Assembly (NCBI RefSeq): GCF_023700755.1 | Contig: NZ_JAMKOJ010000013.1 | Span: 57,911-121,910 of the forward strand | DNA length: 64,000 bases | Source: Allorhizobium sonneratiae | GTDB taxonomy: Bacteria > Pseudomonadota > Alphaproteobacteria > Rhizobiales > Rhizobiaceae | Direction of reading: 5' to 3' | Shown: positions 1 through 8,172 of the stretch, one piece after another | Position numbering within the stretch: the first letter of the stretch is position 1 | Layout: the number at the start of each line of letters is the position of its first letter | Made by a program: the position numbers and the translations under genes | The notes under the pieces: generated by a model | Database searches by the model: none | What the model saw: the letters and a program-made list of their open reading frames with translations, nothing else | What the model was told of the DNA's origin: nothing

Positions 1-1
1 T

Positions 2-1495
2 GATACCCGCGCCCGCTCCGATAGAAAGCCGGATCACCTCTCCACGGCCAAGGTGCCGCCGCTGTGGCGCACGCTGTTCGGCGCGGCATACCGGCTGGTG
101 ACCATCACAATTCTTCTCGGTGTCGGGCTTTATGCCTTTAACGCCTTTCTCGTGGCCACCATTTTGCCGACGGCAATCCTGGACATTGGCGGGGAAAAAC
201 TGTTGTCCTGGGCCTCCTCCCTGTTCCTGATGGCGTTCATCATGGCGGGCGTGGCAGCACCTTCTCTGCGCCAGCGTCTGTCGATGCGCATGGCGTTGGT
301 GCTGGCAAGCCTTGCATTTGGCGCGGGCACGCTGCTGTGCGCCGCAGCGTCAAGCATGGGCATGGTATTGGCCGGGCGCAGTCTTCAGGGCGCGGGCGAA
401 GGCATGGTCGCCGCCCTCTGCACCATGCTAATCCCGGCGGTCTATCCGCCAGCCCTGATTGCAGCACTCTTCGGACTGGAAGCCGTCGTCTGGGCCGGAG
501 CCGCCGCGACAGGTCCGTTGCTTGCGGGCCTCGTCACACAGTATCTGTCCTGGCGAGTGGGCTTTTTGCTGAATATGCCGCTGATTGCGCTGTTTCTGGC
601 CCTTGTGGCACTTGCGCCGCTGCCACATGAGCACACAAACCAGCAATCAGGCCAGCAACCAGGCCAGCAATCAGGCCAGCAACCAGGCCAGCCATCCAGC
701 CACGTGCCTGCCGCCCCGTTTCCCATCGGCCGCCTGATGCTGACGGTGATCGGGCTGCTGCTGCTTCTGACGGCAGGCCTGACGCCTCTTGCCATTTCCC
801 GCCGGGCTATGATCGGTCTGGCCCTGTTTGCTCTGGTCGTGACCGTCCAGCTCGACCGCCATGCCGCACAGGGTCTCTTTCCCCGCGCCACCTTCGACCG
901 CGCCAGCGCAATCGGTCCCGGGCTGTTCCTGGTGCTGCTCATGCCTTTGGCCCAGGCGGGCGGTCAGGTGTTCAACGTCTATGCCTTGCAACATATCTGG
1001 GCTCTTTCGCCTGGCCTGGCTGGTGCCATGTCGATGCTTGGTGCGCTCAGCTGGTCACTTGCCGCCATGCTGCTTTCCCGCCAAAGCGATGAAAGCGTCA
1101 AGAACCGGCTGATCCTTGCCGGTGTCCTGACCGAGCTTGCCGGACTTTGTCTGCAAATCCTCAGTCTTGCCGGGCAAAACCTCTCCTTGATGATTGGCGG
1201 TATCATCCTCACCGGAACAGCTTTCGGTCTGGCATGGGCCTTTCTCAGCCAGAAGCTCATGGCTCTCAGCCCCTTGGGCGAGCGCGATGCGACCGCTGGC
1301 CTGATCCCGACCCTGCAATCGGCAGGCTATGCCATCGGCGCTGCCCTTGCCGGTCTTGCCGCCAATGAAGCGGGGTTTTCCGCCCATGCCTTGCCACAGA
1401 CACTTGGCCATGCCATCGGCGTCAGCCTGACGGTCGGTTTGCTCATGGCTGTTATCGGATTGGTCTGCGCCCGCCTGTTCGTCAAGAGGATGTAA
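2..1495 (+). CDS. MFS drug/solute transporter, probably 5'-truncated by the window edge
   Basis: This is an inner-membrane transporter of the major facilitator superfamily with about 12-14 hydrophobic segments along some 480 residues. The arrangement resembles the DHA2 drug-efflux branch; the substrate cannot be told. A GTG at 53 could start it, but the frame is open back to base 2 and no good Shine-Dalgarno precedes the GTG, so the true start probably lies outside the window. A conserved-looking RSLQGAGEG segment follows TM4. Between TM6 and TM7 (about residues 197-213 from the GTG) is a Gln/Gly/Pro linker encoded by four 12-bp tandem repeats (640-687). The next gene on the strand is about 280 bp away, so no operon is evident. 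Confidence 0.8.
   Translation, partial: DTRARSDRKPDHLSTAKVPPLWRTLFGAAYRLVTITILLGVGLYAFNAFLVATILPTAILDIGGEKLLSWASSLFLMAFIMAGVAAPSLRQRLSMRMALVLASLAFGAGTLLCAAASSMGMVLAGRSLQGAGEGMVAALCTMLIPAVYPPALIAALFGLEAVVWAGAAATGPLLAGLVTQYLSWRVGFLLNMPLIALFLALVALAPLPHEHTNQQSGQQPGQQSGQQPGQPSSHVPAAPFPIGRLMLTVIGLLLLLTAGLTPLAISRRAMIGLALFALVVTVQLDRHAAQGLFPRATFDRASAIGPGLFLVLLMPLAQAGGQVFNVYALQHIWALSPGLAGAMSMLGALSWSLAAMLLSRQSDESVKNRLILAGVLTELAGLCLQILSLAGQNLSLMIGGIILTGTAFGLAWAFLSQKLMALSPLGERDATAGLIPTLQSAGYAIGAALAGLAANEAGFSAHALPQTLGHAIGVSLTVGLLMAVIGLVCARLFVKRM
640..687. repeat. Four tandem 12-bp repeats inside the MFS gene
   Basis: Units ccagcaatcagg and ccagcaaccagg alternate twice (640-651, 652-663, 664-675, 676-687). 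They encode a repeated QQSG/QQPG linker in the cytoplasmic loop of the transporter. In-frame 12-bp units can change number without breaking the gene. Confidence 0.9.
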
Positions 1496-1777
1496 AGAGA
1501 TGCCCATTAAGATGACGATGATGATAGAGATCACAATCGTGGTTTTGATGACGCCAAATTGAAGATGAGAGGCTTATTTCAAGGCCAAAGCAAAAGATAT
1601 GAGCATCGTGCCAACTCGGCATGTCTTATGCTGCTTTCACTGAAAGGCGCTCTCTCCTTAATCCGGACAGGATAAATACAAGGTTCTGCTGATGAGGTCA
1701 TGGGATAGGAACGAAGACGGACGGCAGCGGCGCATCCATCGCCTTCCAACAGGGTGCGGACGACGGACAGGGCGGGC

Positions 1778-2809
1778 ATGAGATACAGTTTGATCAGCGG
1801 GGGGCTGAAGCTTTCCCTGCTCTTGCAGCGCATGAAACTGATGAAAGGCGCGCGCGGGCTGGGGGCGATCTTCACCCTGCATCAGGTGCGCCCTTATGCA
1901 GCGCCGCAGCCCGATCTCAATCGTCATCTGGAAATCACTCCGGATTTTCTCGATCTGTCCCTGCAAACCCTGCAAAAAGAAGGTTATGAATTCCTGCCGC
2001 TGGCAGAGGTGCCCAGCCGCCTTGCCTCACCGGGCGAGCGCCCTTTTGCCGTTTTCACCCTCGATGACGCTTATATCAACACCAGACGTGTTGCGCTTCC
2101 CGTATTCGAGCGGTTTTCCGCCCCTTTCACCGTCTTCGTCTGCAAGGGTCTGTGCGAACGCAGCCACACCATGTGGTGGGAAACGCTCGCCAGGCTGGTG
2201 CGTCAGGCCGAACGGATCGAGATCGAGCTGCCCTCCGGCCCGCTCGATCTTTTGACCGACACCGTGGCGCGCAAGAAGGCTGCGTTTCGCCGGATTTCCG
2301 CCGAGATTGCTGGGCCACGCGAGAGTGAGGCCATTGGCGCGCTGGATATGGTCGCAGCCGACCACGGCATCGACGCCCGCGCCTTGGTCGAAGAGGCCAT
2401 CCTCGATGCCGAGGGTCTCCGTCAGCTGTCCCGCCATCCGCTGGTCAGCCTTGGCGCGCACAGTGTCAGCCATCAGGCGATGACCTTTCTCGACGATCTC
2501 GACCTGAAGCGCGAGGTTTTCGCTTCCGCCGACTATGTGGAAAGCATCAGCGGCGAAAAACCCTTGAGCTTCGCCTATCCTTACGGTGACGGGCGCAGTG
2601 TCGATCTGAGAACCGCAAGACAGGTGCGCCAGGCTGGTTTCGATCTGGCAGTGACCACACTGCCCGGCACGCTGAAGGCAACCAGCGGCGAGCGGATCTT
2701 CACCCTGCCCCGCATTTCGCTGAACGGTCATTTCCAGTCGCCGCAGGATGTGCAGGCGCTGGCCTCCGGCATTCCCTTCCGGCTCAAACCGGCGGTGCGC
2801 CGGAACTGA
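1778..2809 (+). CDS. Polysaccharide deacetylase (NodB-homology) family protein
   Basis: Likely metal-dependent carbohydrate-esterase-4 type N-deacetylase acting on a cell-surface or secreted polysaccharide. The three family motifs are visible: FTLDDAY (motif 1, with the catalytic and metal aspartates) at about residue 90, HSVSH (motif 2, metal histidines) at about residue 228, and AYPYGD (motif 3) at about residue 265. About 343 residues from the ATG at 1778; an in-frame GTG at 1754 is an alternative start. No signal peptide is obvious, so location is open. The 3' end overlaps the convergent bioN gene by 26 bp (2784-2809). The natural substrate is unknown. Confidence 0.8.
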   Translation: MRYSLISGGLKLSLLLQRMKLMKGARGLGAIFTLHQVRPYAAPQPDLNRHLEITPDFLDLSLQTLQKEGYEFLPLAEVPSRLASPGERPFAVFTLDDAYINTRRVALPVFERFSAPFTVFVCKGLCERSHTMWWETLARLVRQAERIEIELPSGPLDLLTDTVARKKAAFRRISAEIAGPRESEAIGALDMVAADHGIDARALVEEAILDAEGLRQLSRHPLVSLGAHSVSHQAMTFLDDLDLKREVFASADYVESISGEKPLSFAYPYGDGRSVDLRTARQVRQAGFDLAVTTLPGTLKATSGERIFTLPRISLNGHFQSPQDVQALASGIPFRLKPAVRRN

Positions 2810-3428
2810 TCTTTTGCTTTTCCCTGCGCGCGCGGATGCCGCGGGCATCGATAGCATCGGCAATGGCATCGGCGTCTTTCAAAACGCCGATCGCCAGCGG
2901 ACCGATCAGCCGGTGCAGCCGCACGGGAATGCCGCGAGCCGTATGCGCCAGTTTCAGCGCCTGATAGCGGGCGGCAATGTCCGGCACGAAGCGCAGCACC
3001 AGCCCGACCGCCAGACTGGCATCGGCGGCATTGACCAGCCCCAGTCGTTCCAGCGGCGCCAGCAGGCGGGCAAATGCCGCCATGAAATCGGCAAGCGGCG
3101 TCGTCGCAGTGATGGCCGCAGACAGAAACAGAATGGCGAGCAGGCGAAAGGTCAGCGTGATCGCGCTGACCATATCGAGTGCATAGATGTTGAAAAGACC
3201 AAGCAACAAAATGGTGGTGAGCAACGGACGGATGCGGGCAAAAGCCGCCTTGGGGCTCAGGCCGACACGGGCATAGAGTACAAGCGTCACCAGCGCCGCA
3301 GCCGCCTGAAGCGGCATGGACAGGCTGAAGGACAGGCCGAGGCCGGCAAAGACCAGCACGGCAAGCTTGAGCGTGACCGGCAGGCGATGCAGCCAGGTCT
3401 GGCCTTCGACATTGAGCGCATCCATCAT
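2784..3428 (-). CDS. bioN: ECF transporter T component, biotin type (BioN)
   Basis: Transmembrane coupling protein (EcfT/CbiQ family) that links the ATPase to the substrate-binding S component in energy-coupling-factor vitamin transporters. It has about five hydrophobic helices in 214 residues. The C-terminal half carries the two Ala-Arg-Gly coupling motifs of this family (AHTARGIPVR and AIDARGIRAR). Its start overlaps the bioM stop in an ATGA arrangement, so the two are translationally coupled. Assignment to biotin rests on the 214-aa length, pairing with a BioM-like ATPase and a BioY gene elsewhere in the window (20079-20642). A cobalt/nickel role is a less likely alternative. Confidence 0.85.
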   Translation of the reverse strand: MMDALNVEGQTWLHRLPVTLKLAVLVFAGLGLSFSLSMPLQAAAALVTLVLYARVGLSPKAAFARIRPLLTTILLLGLFNIYALDMVSAITLTFRLLAILFLSAAITATTPLADFMAAFARLLAPLERLGLVNAADASLAVGLVLRFVPDIAARYQALKLAHTARGIPVRLHRLIGPLAIGVLKDADAIADAIDARGIRARREKQKISSGAPPV

Positions 3429-4102
3429 GCGGCAAGCATCCGGTAATGGGCGATGGCTTCGGCAGCCGGACCATCGAAGGCAAGCCCGCCCTGATGAAAC
3501 ACCAGCACCCGCTCAAACCCGGCGATCAGTTCCAGATCGTGACTGATGACCATGGCCTGTTCCGGCAGAGCCTCGATGGTGCGCGCAACGACGGCGCGGT
3601 TCTTCAGATCGAGCTGATTGGTCGGTTCATCGAAAATCACCAGTTTCGGCTGCACCGCCAAAACGGCAGCCAGAGCGGCCAGTTGCAGCTCGCCACCGGA
3701 CAGTTCATGCGGGCGGCGGACAAGCAGCGCTGTGATGCCGAGCCGTTCCGCCGCCGCCTCCACCGCCGCCGTCACCGCCGCACCCTTGATGCCACGGGCC
3801 TTGAGCCCAAGCGCAATATCGTCGCCCACCAAGGGCAGGATGATCTGGTTGGCCGGATTTTGAAAGATAAAGCCGCAAAGCCCCATCACCTTCGCCGCAT
3901 CGCGGGCGCTGTCGAGCCCGTCGATCAGCACCCTGCCCGAGTTGGGCTTGATCAGCCCGCCAGCCAGCCGGGCAAAGGTGGATTTGCCGGAGCCGTTCAG
4001 CCCGATCACCCCCAACCGCGTTTGCTCAAAGGCAAGCGTCAACGGCGACAGGGCCGTGCGCCCCTCGAAAGCCATCCCGGCATCATGAAACTCTATCCGC
4101 AC
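3425..4102 (-). CDS. bioM: ECF transporter ATPase, biotin type (BioM)
   Basis: ABC-type ATPase subunit that powers biotin uptake with BioN and BioY. In 225 residues it has Walker A GLNGSGKST (about residue 34), a Q-loop, signature LSGGELQLAALA and Walker B LVIFDEPT followed by a switch histidine (VISHDLE). The start is a GTG at 4102 preceded by a purine-rich GGAAGA. It is first of the two-gene operon bioM-bioN. The 286 bp upstream hold a degenerate copy of the dispersed palindromic repeat. In Rhizobium etli the genes are bioMNY; here bioY is about 16 kb away. Confidence 0.85.
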   Translation of the reverse strand: MRIEFHDAGMAFEGRTALSPLTLAFEQTRLGVIGLNGSGKSTFARLAGGLIKPNSGRVLIDGLDSARDAAKVMGLCGFIFQNPANQIILPLVGDDIALGLKARGIKGAAVTAAVEAAAERLGITALLVRRPHELSGGELQLAALAAVLAVQPKLVIFDEPTNQLDLKNRAVVARTIEALPEQAMVISHDLELIAGFERVLVFHQGGLAFDGPAAEAIAHYRMLAA

Positions 4103-4180
4103 GCTGGTCTTCCATCTTTATGATCAGAGCCATCTGATAGGATGACAGCAGGACGCTGTAAAGTTTGCGGACATCGCCGT

Positions 4181-4236
4181 GCGGTTCATAGAACGCACAA
4201 AGGACAGTGTAACATTTTAAATGTGCTGCATGATTC
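4181..4236. repeat. Degenerate copy of dispersed intergenic palindrome (modules P and start of Q)
   Basis: Contains gtgcggttcatagaacgcac (degenerate P palindrome), then caaaggacagtgtaacattttaaatg and tgctgcatgatt. This is the same order as the better copies at 7331-7439 and 32755-32862. It lies in the bioM/ycaQ-like intergenic region. Confidence 0.6.
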
Positions 4237-4388
4237 CCCCCATACCTCAGTGGATTGAAGACATGATGCAGAAGGTGATGAGACGCCTGATTGCATCGAA
4301 AACAGGAGCACGGCAGACGCGATGATAAAATCGCAGTGGTTTGCGATTACACCTTGAACAAAAAGAGAACATTCGTTAGCCTCCTTCC

Positions 4389-5579
4389 ATGGTTATCGAG
4401 ATTGACACGGCAGTGGCGCGACGCATCTTTCTGGAGCGACAGGGACTTTCGCGCCCGCCCGGTCACGCGCTGGGGCGCGAGGGACTGGCCCGCCTGATCA
4501 CTGATCTCGGCTTCGTTCAGGTGGACAGCATCGCCACGGTGGAGCGGGCGCATCAGCAGATCCTGTTTTCCCGCAACCAGACCTACAGGCGTGCCGATCT
4601 GACGGTGCTGCTCGAAAAAGACCGCGTCCTGTTCGAGCACTGGACCCATGATGCCTCGATTGTGCCCACGGCTTTCTTTCCCTATTGGAAACACCGGTTT
4701 CGCCGGGAAGAGCAGCGGATTCTGGAGCGCTGGCGCAAATGGCGTGAGCCCGGCTTCGAGACGGCCTTTGCCGACACCTATCGCCGCATTGCCGAGGGCG
4801 GCCCGATCCTTTCGCGTGAAATGAAGGTGGAAGGCCATGTTTCCGGCGGCTGGTGGAACTGGCATCCGAACAAGACGGCGCTGGAATTTCTCTGGCGCAC
4901 CGGCAAGCTTGCCATTACGGCGCGGGAAAATTTTCAGAAAATCTACGATCTGAGCGAAAGGGTTATCCCTGCCGATCATTATCAGGCGGAGGTTTCGGAA
5001 GCGGAGTTTATCGACTGGGCCTGCCGCGCGGCACTCACAAGGCTGGGCTTTGCTACATCGGGCGAGATTGCCGCCTTCTGGAATCTGGTGTCACCGGAAG
5101 AGGCAAAACGCTGGTGCGTGGAGAAGCGCGATGCATTGCAGGCGGTGACGCTGCTTTGCGAAGACGGCAAGTGCCGCGCCTCTTTCATGCTGGCTGAAGC
5201 GACATCCCGGCTGCTGTCACCCCCTGAACCGCCTGGCCGAATCCGGGTTCTCAGCCCCTTCGACCCGCTGATCCGCGACCGAAAGCGCAGCGAACGCCTG
5301 TTCGGCTTTTCCTACCGCATCGAGGTTTTTGTGCCGGAGCCGCAACGGGTCTATGGCTATTACGTCTTTCCGCTGCTGGAGGGCGACCGGCTGATCGGAC
5401 GCATCGACATGAAGGCCGAGCGCCGGACGGGGGTGCTAGCCGTGCGCCGCCTCTGGCTGGAGCCGGGTGTGCGCCAAAGCACCGGCCGGCTGGAGAAACT
5501 CAATCAGGAACTCAAGCGCCTTGCCCGCTTTACCGGAGTGGAGAGGGTTGCCTATGCCGATGGCTGGCTTGGCCTGTAA
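4389..5579 (+). CDS. Winged-helix DNA glycosylase of the YcaQ/AlkX (HTH_42) family
   Basis: Predicted DNA glycosylase of the family that unhooks interstrand cross-links or removes bulky alkylated bases. The diagnostic QxD catalytic motif of the AlkX/YcaQ branch is present as GFVQVDSI at about residue 37, followed by the conserved VERAHQQILFSR segment and a LFEHWTHDAS block typical of the family. At 396 residues it is close to E. coli YcaQ in length. The start ATG at 4389 is the only reasonable one. It appears monocistronic, divergent from bioMN. Family assignment is strong; the exact lesion removed is inference. Confidence 0.8.
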   Translation: MVIEIDTAVARRIFLERQGLSRPPGHALGREGLARLITDLGFVQVDSIATVERAHQQILFSRNQTYRRADLTVLLEKDRVLFEHWTHDASIVPTAFFPYWKHRFRREEQRILERWRKWREPGFETAFADTYRRIAEGGPILSREMKVEGHVSGGWWNWHPNKTALEFLWRTGKLAITARENFQKIYDLSERVIPADHYQAEVSEAEFIDWACRAALTRLGFATSGEIAAFWNLVSPEEAKRWCVEKRDALQAVTLLCEDGKCRASFMLAEATSRLLSPPEPPGRIRVLSPFDPLIRDRKRSERLFGFSYRIEVFVPEPQRVYGYYVFPLLEGDRLIGRIDMKAERRTGVLAVRRLWLEPGVRQSTGRLEKLNQELKRLARFTGVERVAYADGWLGL

Positions 5580-5604
5580 GACGGCGTCAGGAAACGCGAG
5601 AGGC

Positions 5605-5708
5605 TTTGGCATCGGCCGAAAAGTGGGAACCGATTTTTGGCACGATGCTCTCAATCCGTTGCATGATTTTCACCTCAAATCTCAGCCGATTTCAGGAATG
5701 ATGCAAGT
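5605..5708. repeat. Dispersed intergenic repeat, module S palindrome with preceding gaaaatcgg-type arm
   Basis: A long imperfect palindrome spans 5659-5706, from ttgcatgatt to aatgatgcaa. Upstream is a cggccgaaaagtgggaacc stretch related to the gccgaaaatcggaatcgat tail of the copy near 14850. It lies just outside the left end of the low-GC islet. Confidence 0.6.
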
Positions 5709-5793
5709 AAAATGCGCCGTCTGCCGCGATCAAGCTGGCTCAATGTTATGCCGATCATATCGAAAATGGTCTCAACATTTTCACGACAGGAGA

Positions 5794-6435
5794 TCACATT
5801 TCTTCAGCATGAAGCTTCAGCTCACCAATCTCTTTGAATAAAATTCGCTTTATTCCATGTTCCTTGCATTTTGACTTGAAGTATTCATCACAGAAGAAAC
5901 CGCTAGAATTCTCGGCGATCCTGAATAGATGGACATCAAGCATCTCTTTCTCCTTGAAACAGAGATAAATCTCTTCCGAGAACATGTATCCGCCCATTTT
6001 ATTCAGCGTCACCTTCGACGCAGCCATGTCGATGGAGTCTCGAAATGCCTTGACCAGCGCGCAAAGCCATATTTCCGGCCCCGGCTCGCCGTTGCGATGT
6101 TCCGTGACGCAGGCGCGAAATTCACAGGTGTTCGGTGCAATCTCCTCGATCAAGCGTTTGAATTTGCCGGATATGAAGAGAAAATTATCTCTCACCTCGG
6201 CATCACGAAGGGGATTTCCAAGCCTGGGGTCGATGATGAAACGCGGCGGCTCCAGGTAAGGCGGGGGCGTCCATGGTCCGCGTGTCACCGCAAACAATCC
6301 GTCGGGCCACGGGACCTTTGGATCTAACCCTCTTTCATCGGCCTGAAGTGTATCGTAATTCACAAAATCCCAACACGGGCCGCGCTCGCTCGTCGTGAAA
6401 TCCATATCGAAAATCCTGCACTTCTTTTTCCTCAT
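5794..6435 (-). CDS. Imm11-like (DUF1629-type) putative immunity protein
   Basis: Soluble 213-residue protein without signal peptide or membrane segments. The central part (sequence ISGKFKRLIEEIAP, then EIWLCALV and FRDSIDMAAS) resembles the immunity family Imm11/DUF1629, whose members protect against polymorphic contact-dependent or T6SS toxins. I choose the ATG at 6435 over the TTG at 6444. It follows the DUF4261-like gene on the same strand with a 45-bp gap, so they are probably co-transcribed. Two 60-base lines within it (5881-6000) count to roughly 40-43 percent GC, well below neighbouring genes, which suggests acquisition. No cognate toxin is visible. The family call is by pattern only. 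Confidence 0.6.
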   Translation of the reverse strand: MRKKKCRIFDMDFTTSERGPCWDFVNYDTLQADERGLDPKVPWPDGLFAVTRGPWTPPPYLEPPRFIIDPRLGNPLRDAEVRDNFLFISGKFKRLIEEIAPNTCEFRACVTEHRNGEPGPEIWLCALVKAFRDSIDMAASKVTLNKMGGYMFSEEIYLCFKEKEMLDVHLFRIAENSSGFFCDEYFKSKCKEHGIKRILFKEIGELKLHAEEM

Positions 6436-6480
6436 GACCGCCAAGCTCCGTTTGGCTTCTGATGTGTTCGCAATGCTCGA

Positions 6481-7284
6481 TTACTGAAAATGCAGACAAT
6501 AGACCTTGGCGTCGTAGAACATGGATTTCTCGATCGTGATTTTGACGGGTTCGCCTTCACCGACGCTGAATGTGTCTCCGTCCTTGATCTGGAATTGCTG
6601 ATCCAGCAGGCCCGACGCGAGGGAGAGAATCCATGCGTAAAGATCCTGAACCGATCCGCTAAAGCCGCGCACTTCGATCTCCATGCTGCCAAAGTCCGTA
6701 AGGCCTTTGGTGGAGGCCAGAATACCTGGTCGAGGAAACCGCCCATCGGCTTCCCGGGCAAAATAACAGGACACGAACAGCATCAGCGCCAGCTGACCGC
6801 CCTGCTGCAGCAGGGGAACGACCATCTTTTTCGGCAGCAGCGTGCCGGAGGCATAATGGATGCCAAGAGCCGAAGGCGAAACGGAGAAAATGGCGTGCAG
6901 CAATCGCTGCAGGATCAGTGCGCGGTGCTTTACCCCCCGCCCACCTGCGACCGAGACGACCATATGCGCTCTGTGCTGGCGAAGCTCATCCCAGGCTTTG
7001 GGCCACAGCCAGGCCGCATTGCGAAATTCCGGGTCCGTTTCCGCCAGCGGAGCCTGCGCATCAATGCACATCACATTGCAGAGAACGCCCTCGTACAAAA
7101 AGAAAAACGAAGGGTCTTTGTCTGTCCCCCTGATGATGTCTCCGGCTGCCTCGGGACATGCCTCTCGGAAAGCCGCTTGCAGATAATCCCCGTCCGTAAA
7201 TCCGGATTTGCCCAGAAAGACCAGAGCCGTCATCGCTTCGGGGGACGTCTTCTGCTGTGATTGCGGATTTTGAGATGATGACAT
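6481..7284 (-). CDS. DUF4261-like protein of unknown function
   Basis: A 267-residue soluble protein. A segment with AAWLWPKAWDELRQHRAHM, VVSVAGG and the LHAIFSVSPSALGIHYASG region resembles DUF4261 proteins, a family of unknown role sometimes met near secreted-toxin loci. The start ATG at 7284 has a good Shine-Dalgarno (GGAGGG, 7 nt spacing) and is preferred over in-frame upstream codons. It is the first gene of a probable two-gene unit with the Imm11-like gene. The unit is bracketed by palindromic repeats at about 5605-5708 and 7331-7439. A cytosolic, possibly immunity or accessory role is inference. Confidence 0.55.
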   Translation of the reverse strand: MSSSQNPQSQQKTSPEAMTALVFLGKSGFTDGDYLQAAFREACPEAAGDIIRGTDKDPSFFFLYEGVLCNVMCIDAQAPLAETDPEFRNAAWLWPKAWDELRQHRAHMVVSVAGGRGVKHRALILQRLLHAIFSVSPSALGIHYASGTLLPKKMVVPLLQQGGQLALMLFVSCYFAREADGRFPRPGILASTKGLTDFGSMEIEVRGFSGSVQDLYAWILSLASGLLDQQFQIKDGDTFSVGEGEPVKITIEKSMFYDAKVYCLHFQ

Positions 7285-7330
7285 CCGTCTGCCCTCCGAA
7301 TGTTTAGAGCACCGTGCGATCAATATGATG

Positions 7331-7439
7331 CTCTACAGCGCCGTGCGCCATATATGGCGCACAAAGGTCGCTGTAGCACTTTAAATTTGCTGCATAATTT
7401 TATCCTTAAATCGATTCCGATTTAAGGAATTATGCAGTA
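7331..7439. repeat. Full copy of dispersed intergenic repeat (modules P + Q)
   Basis: Module P is the palindrome ctacagcgcc-gtgcgccatatatggcgcac-aaaggtcgctgtag. Module Q follows as cactttaaatttgctgcataatttt and a hairpin with arms ccttaaatcg and cgatttaagg, ending in aattatgcag. It is the best-preserved forward copy together with 32755-32862. It lies immediately upstream of the DUF4261-like gene. Confidence 0.85.
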
Positions 7440-7503
7440 GGGTCTCAATTCGAAAAACAGCATTGCACGCGCATGCGCTTTTGACCATGCCACGCACGAC
7501 TGC

Positions 7504-7528
7504 AGTGCCGTTTTGCGATAACGGCACT
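7504..7528. other. Perfect 9-bp inverted repeat
   Basis: Arms agtgccgtt (7504-7512) and aacggcact (7520-7528) around a 7-nt loop. It lies just downstream of the terminator of the small gene at 7611-7937 and may be a second stem of that terminator region or a protein site. Confidence 0.5.
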
Positions 7529-7553
7529 TGCCACCAGAAAGACTGGCGCATGA

Positions 7554-7585
7554 AAAAAGGGACATGCCGCCACATGTCCCTTTTT
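7554..7585. terminator. Bidirectional Rho-independent terminator
   Basis: Perfect 13-bp stem aaaaagggacatg (7554-7566) and catgtcccttttt (7573-7585) with a 6-nt loop. On the minus strand the stem ends in a T run 26 bp past the stop of the gene at 7611-7937. Confidence 0.85.
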
Positions 7586-7610
7586 CAATAGCCGATGGTT
7601 GATGCCCCGG

Positions 7611-7937
7611 CTACGCCTCGTCTTCGGTGTCCATGTATTCGAGATAATGCGCCTGCACTTTTTCGGTTGGCGACATACCGTTTTCATCGCCACCGTCAGC
7701 GGCTGCTGAAACCGATGAAGATGTTTTTGCCCCGCCGCTCTGGCGAGCGCTATCAATGCTCCACAACGCATTGGCAAGCGAGGCCGACAACAGCGTGCTG
7801 GTCGAATTGCCTCCAGCCGAACGCGAGCGAGACACAACGGCCTGCTCGGCCGCCTTGCCAGCATCGGCTGCACCGGCAATGCTAACGCCACCGCGTGCAG
7901 AGGAGTAAGAATTGCTAAGGCTGCTGTCGATCCTCAT
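7611..7937 (-). CDS. Small conserved-looking hypothetical protein, CtrA-box promoter
   Basis: Encodes 108 residues that are rich in Ser, Ala and Gly and end in an acidic tail (EYMDTEDEA). There is no signal peptide or membrane segment and I recognise no domain. The gene call is supported by an AAGGG Shine-Dalgarno 8 nt before the ATG, an excellent terminator after the stop (7554-7585), and a perfect CtrA-type box (7962-7977) just upstream. Together these indicate a real, regulated, single-gene transcript, possibly cell-cycle or motility linked. Low-complexity composition suggests an intrinsically disordered protein. Confidence 0.75.
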   Translation of the reverse strand: MRIDSSLSNSYSSARGGVSIAGAADAGKAAEQAVVSRSRSAGGNSTSTLLSASLANALWSIDSARQSGGAKTSSSVSAAADGGDENGMSPTEKVQAHYLEYMDTEDEA

Positions 7938-7961
7938 CGCAGGCCCTTTCCGTTTCGTTCG

Positions 7962-7977
7962 TTAACCATTTATTAAC
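7962..7977. promoter_or_regulatory. Perfect CtrA-type binding box TTAA-N7-TTAAC
   Basis: The sequence ttaaccatttattaac matches TTAA-N7-TTAAC exactly. Because it is flanked by g on the left, it also matches on the minus strand. It lies about 25 bp upstream of the start codon of the small gene at 7611-7937. CtrA is the cell-cycle response regulator of alphaproteobacteria; binding here is inferred. Confidence 0.7.
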
Positions 7978-8172
7978 GATTGAACCTTGCGCGAAGCTGG
8001 AAAGATGCGTTGCAGCAACGACCATTGGTAGCAGCCCCTCAACAGGGGACCATATCTTGTTTTCGCATTGTTTTATATATGAAAGTTCGATATTTGGCCA
8101 TTGTCAGATACAACCACAACAGGCAGGCTCACCCAAAAAAGATCGCAAAACCCCGTGTCAGTCGACGACAAG

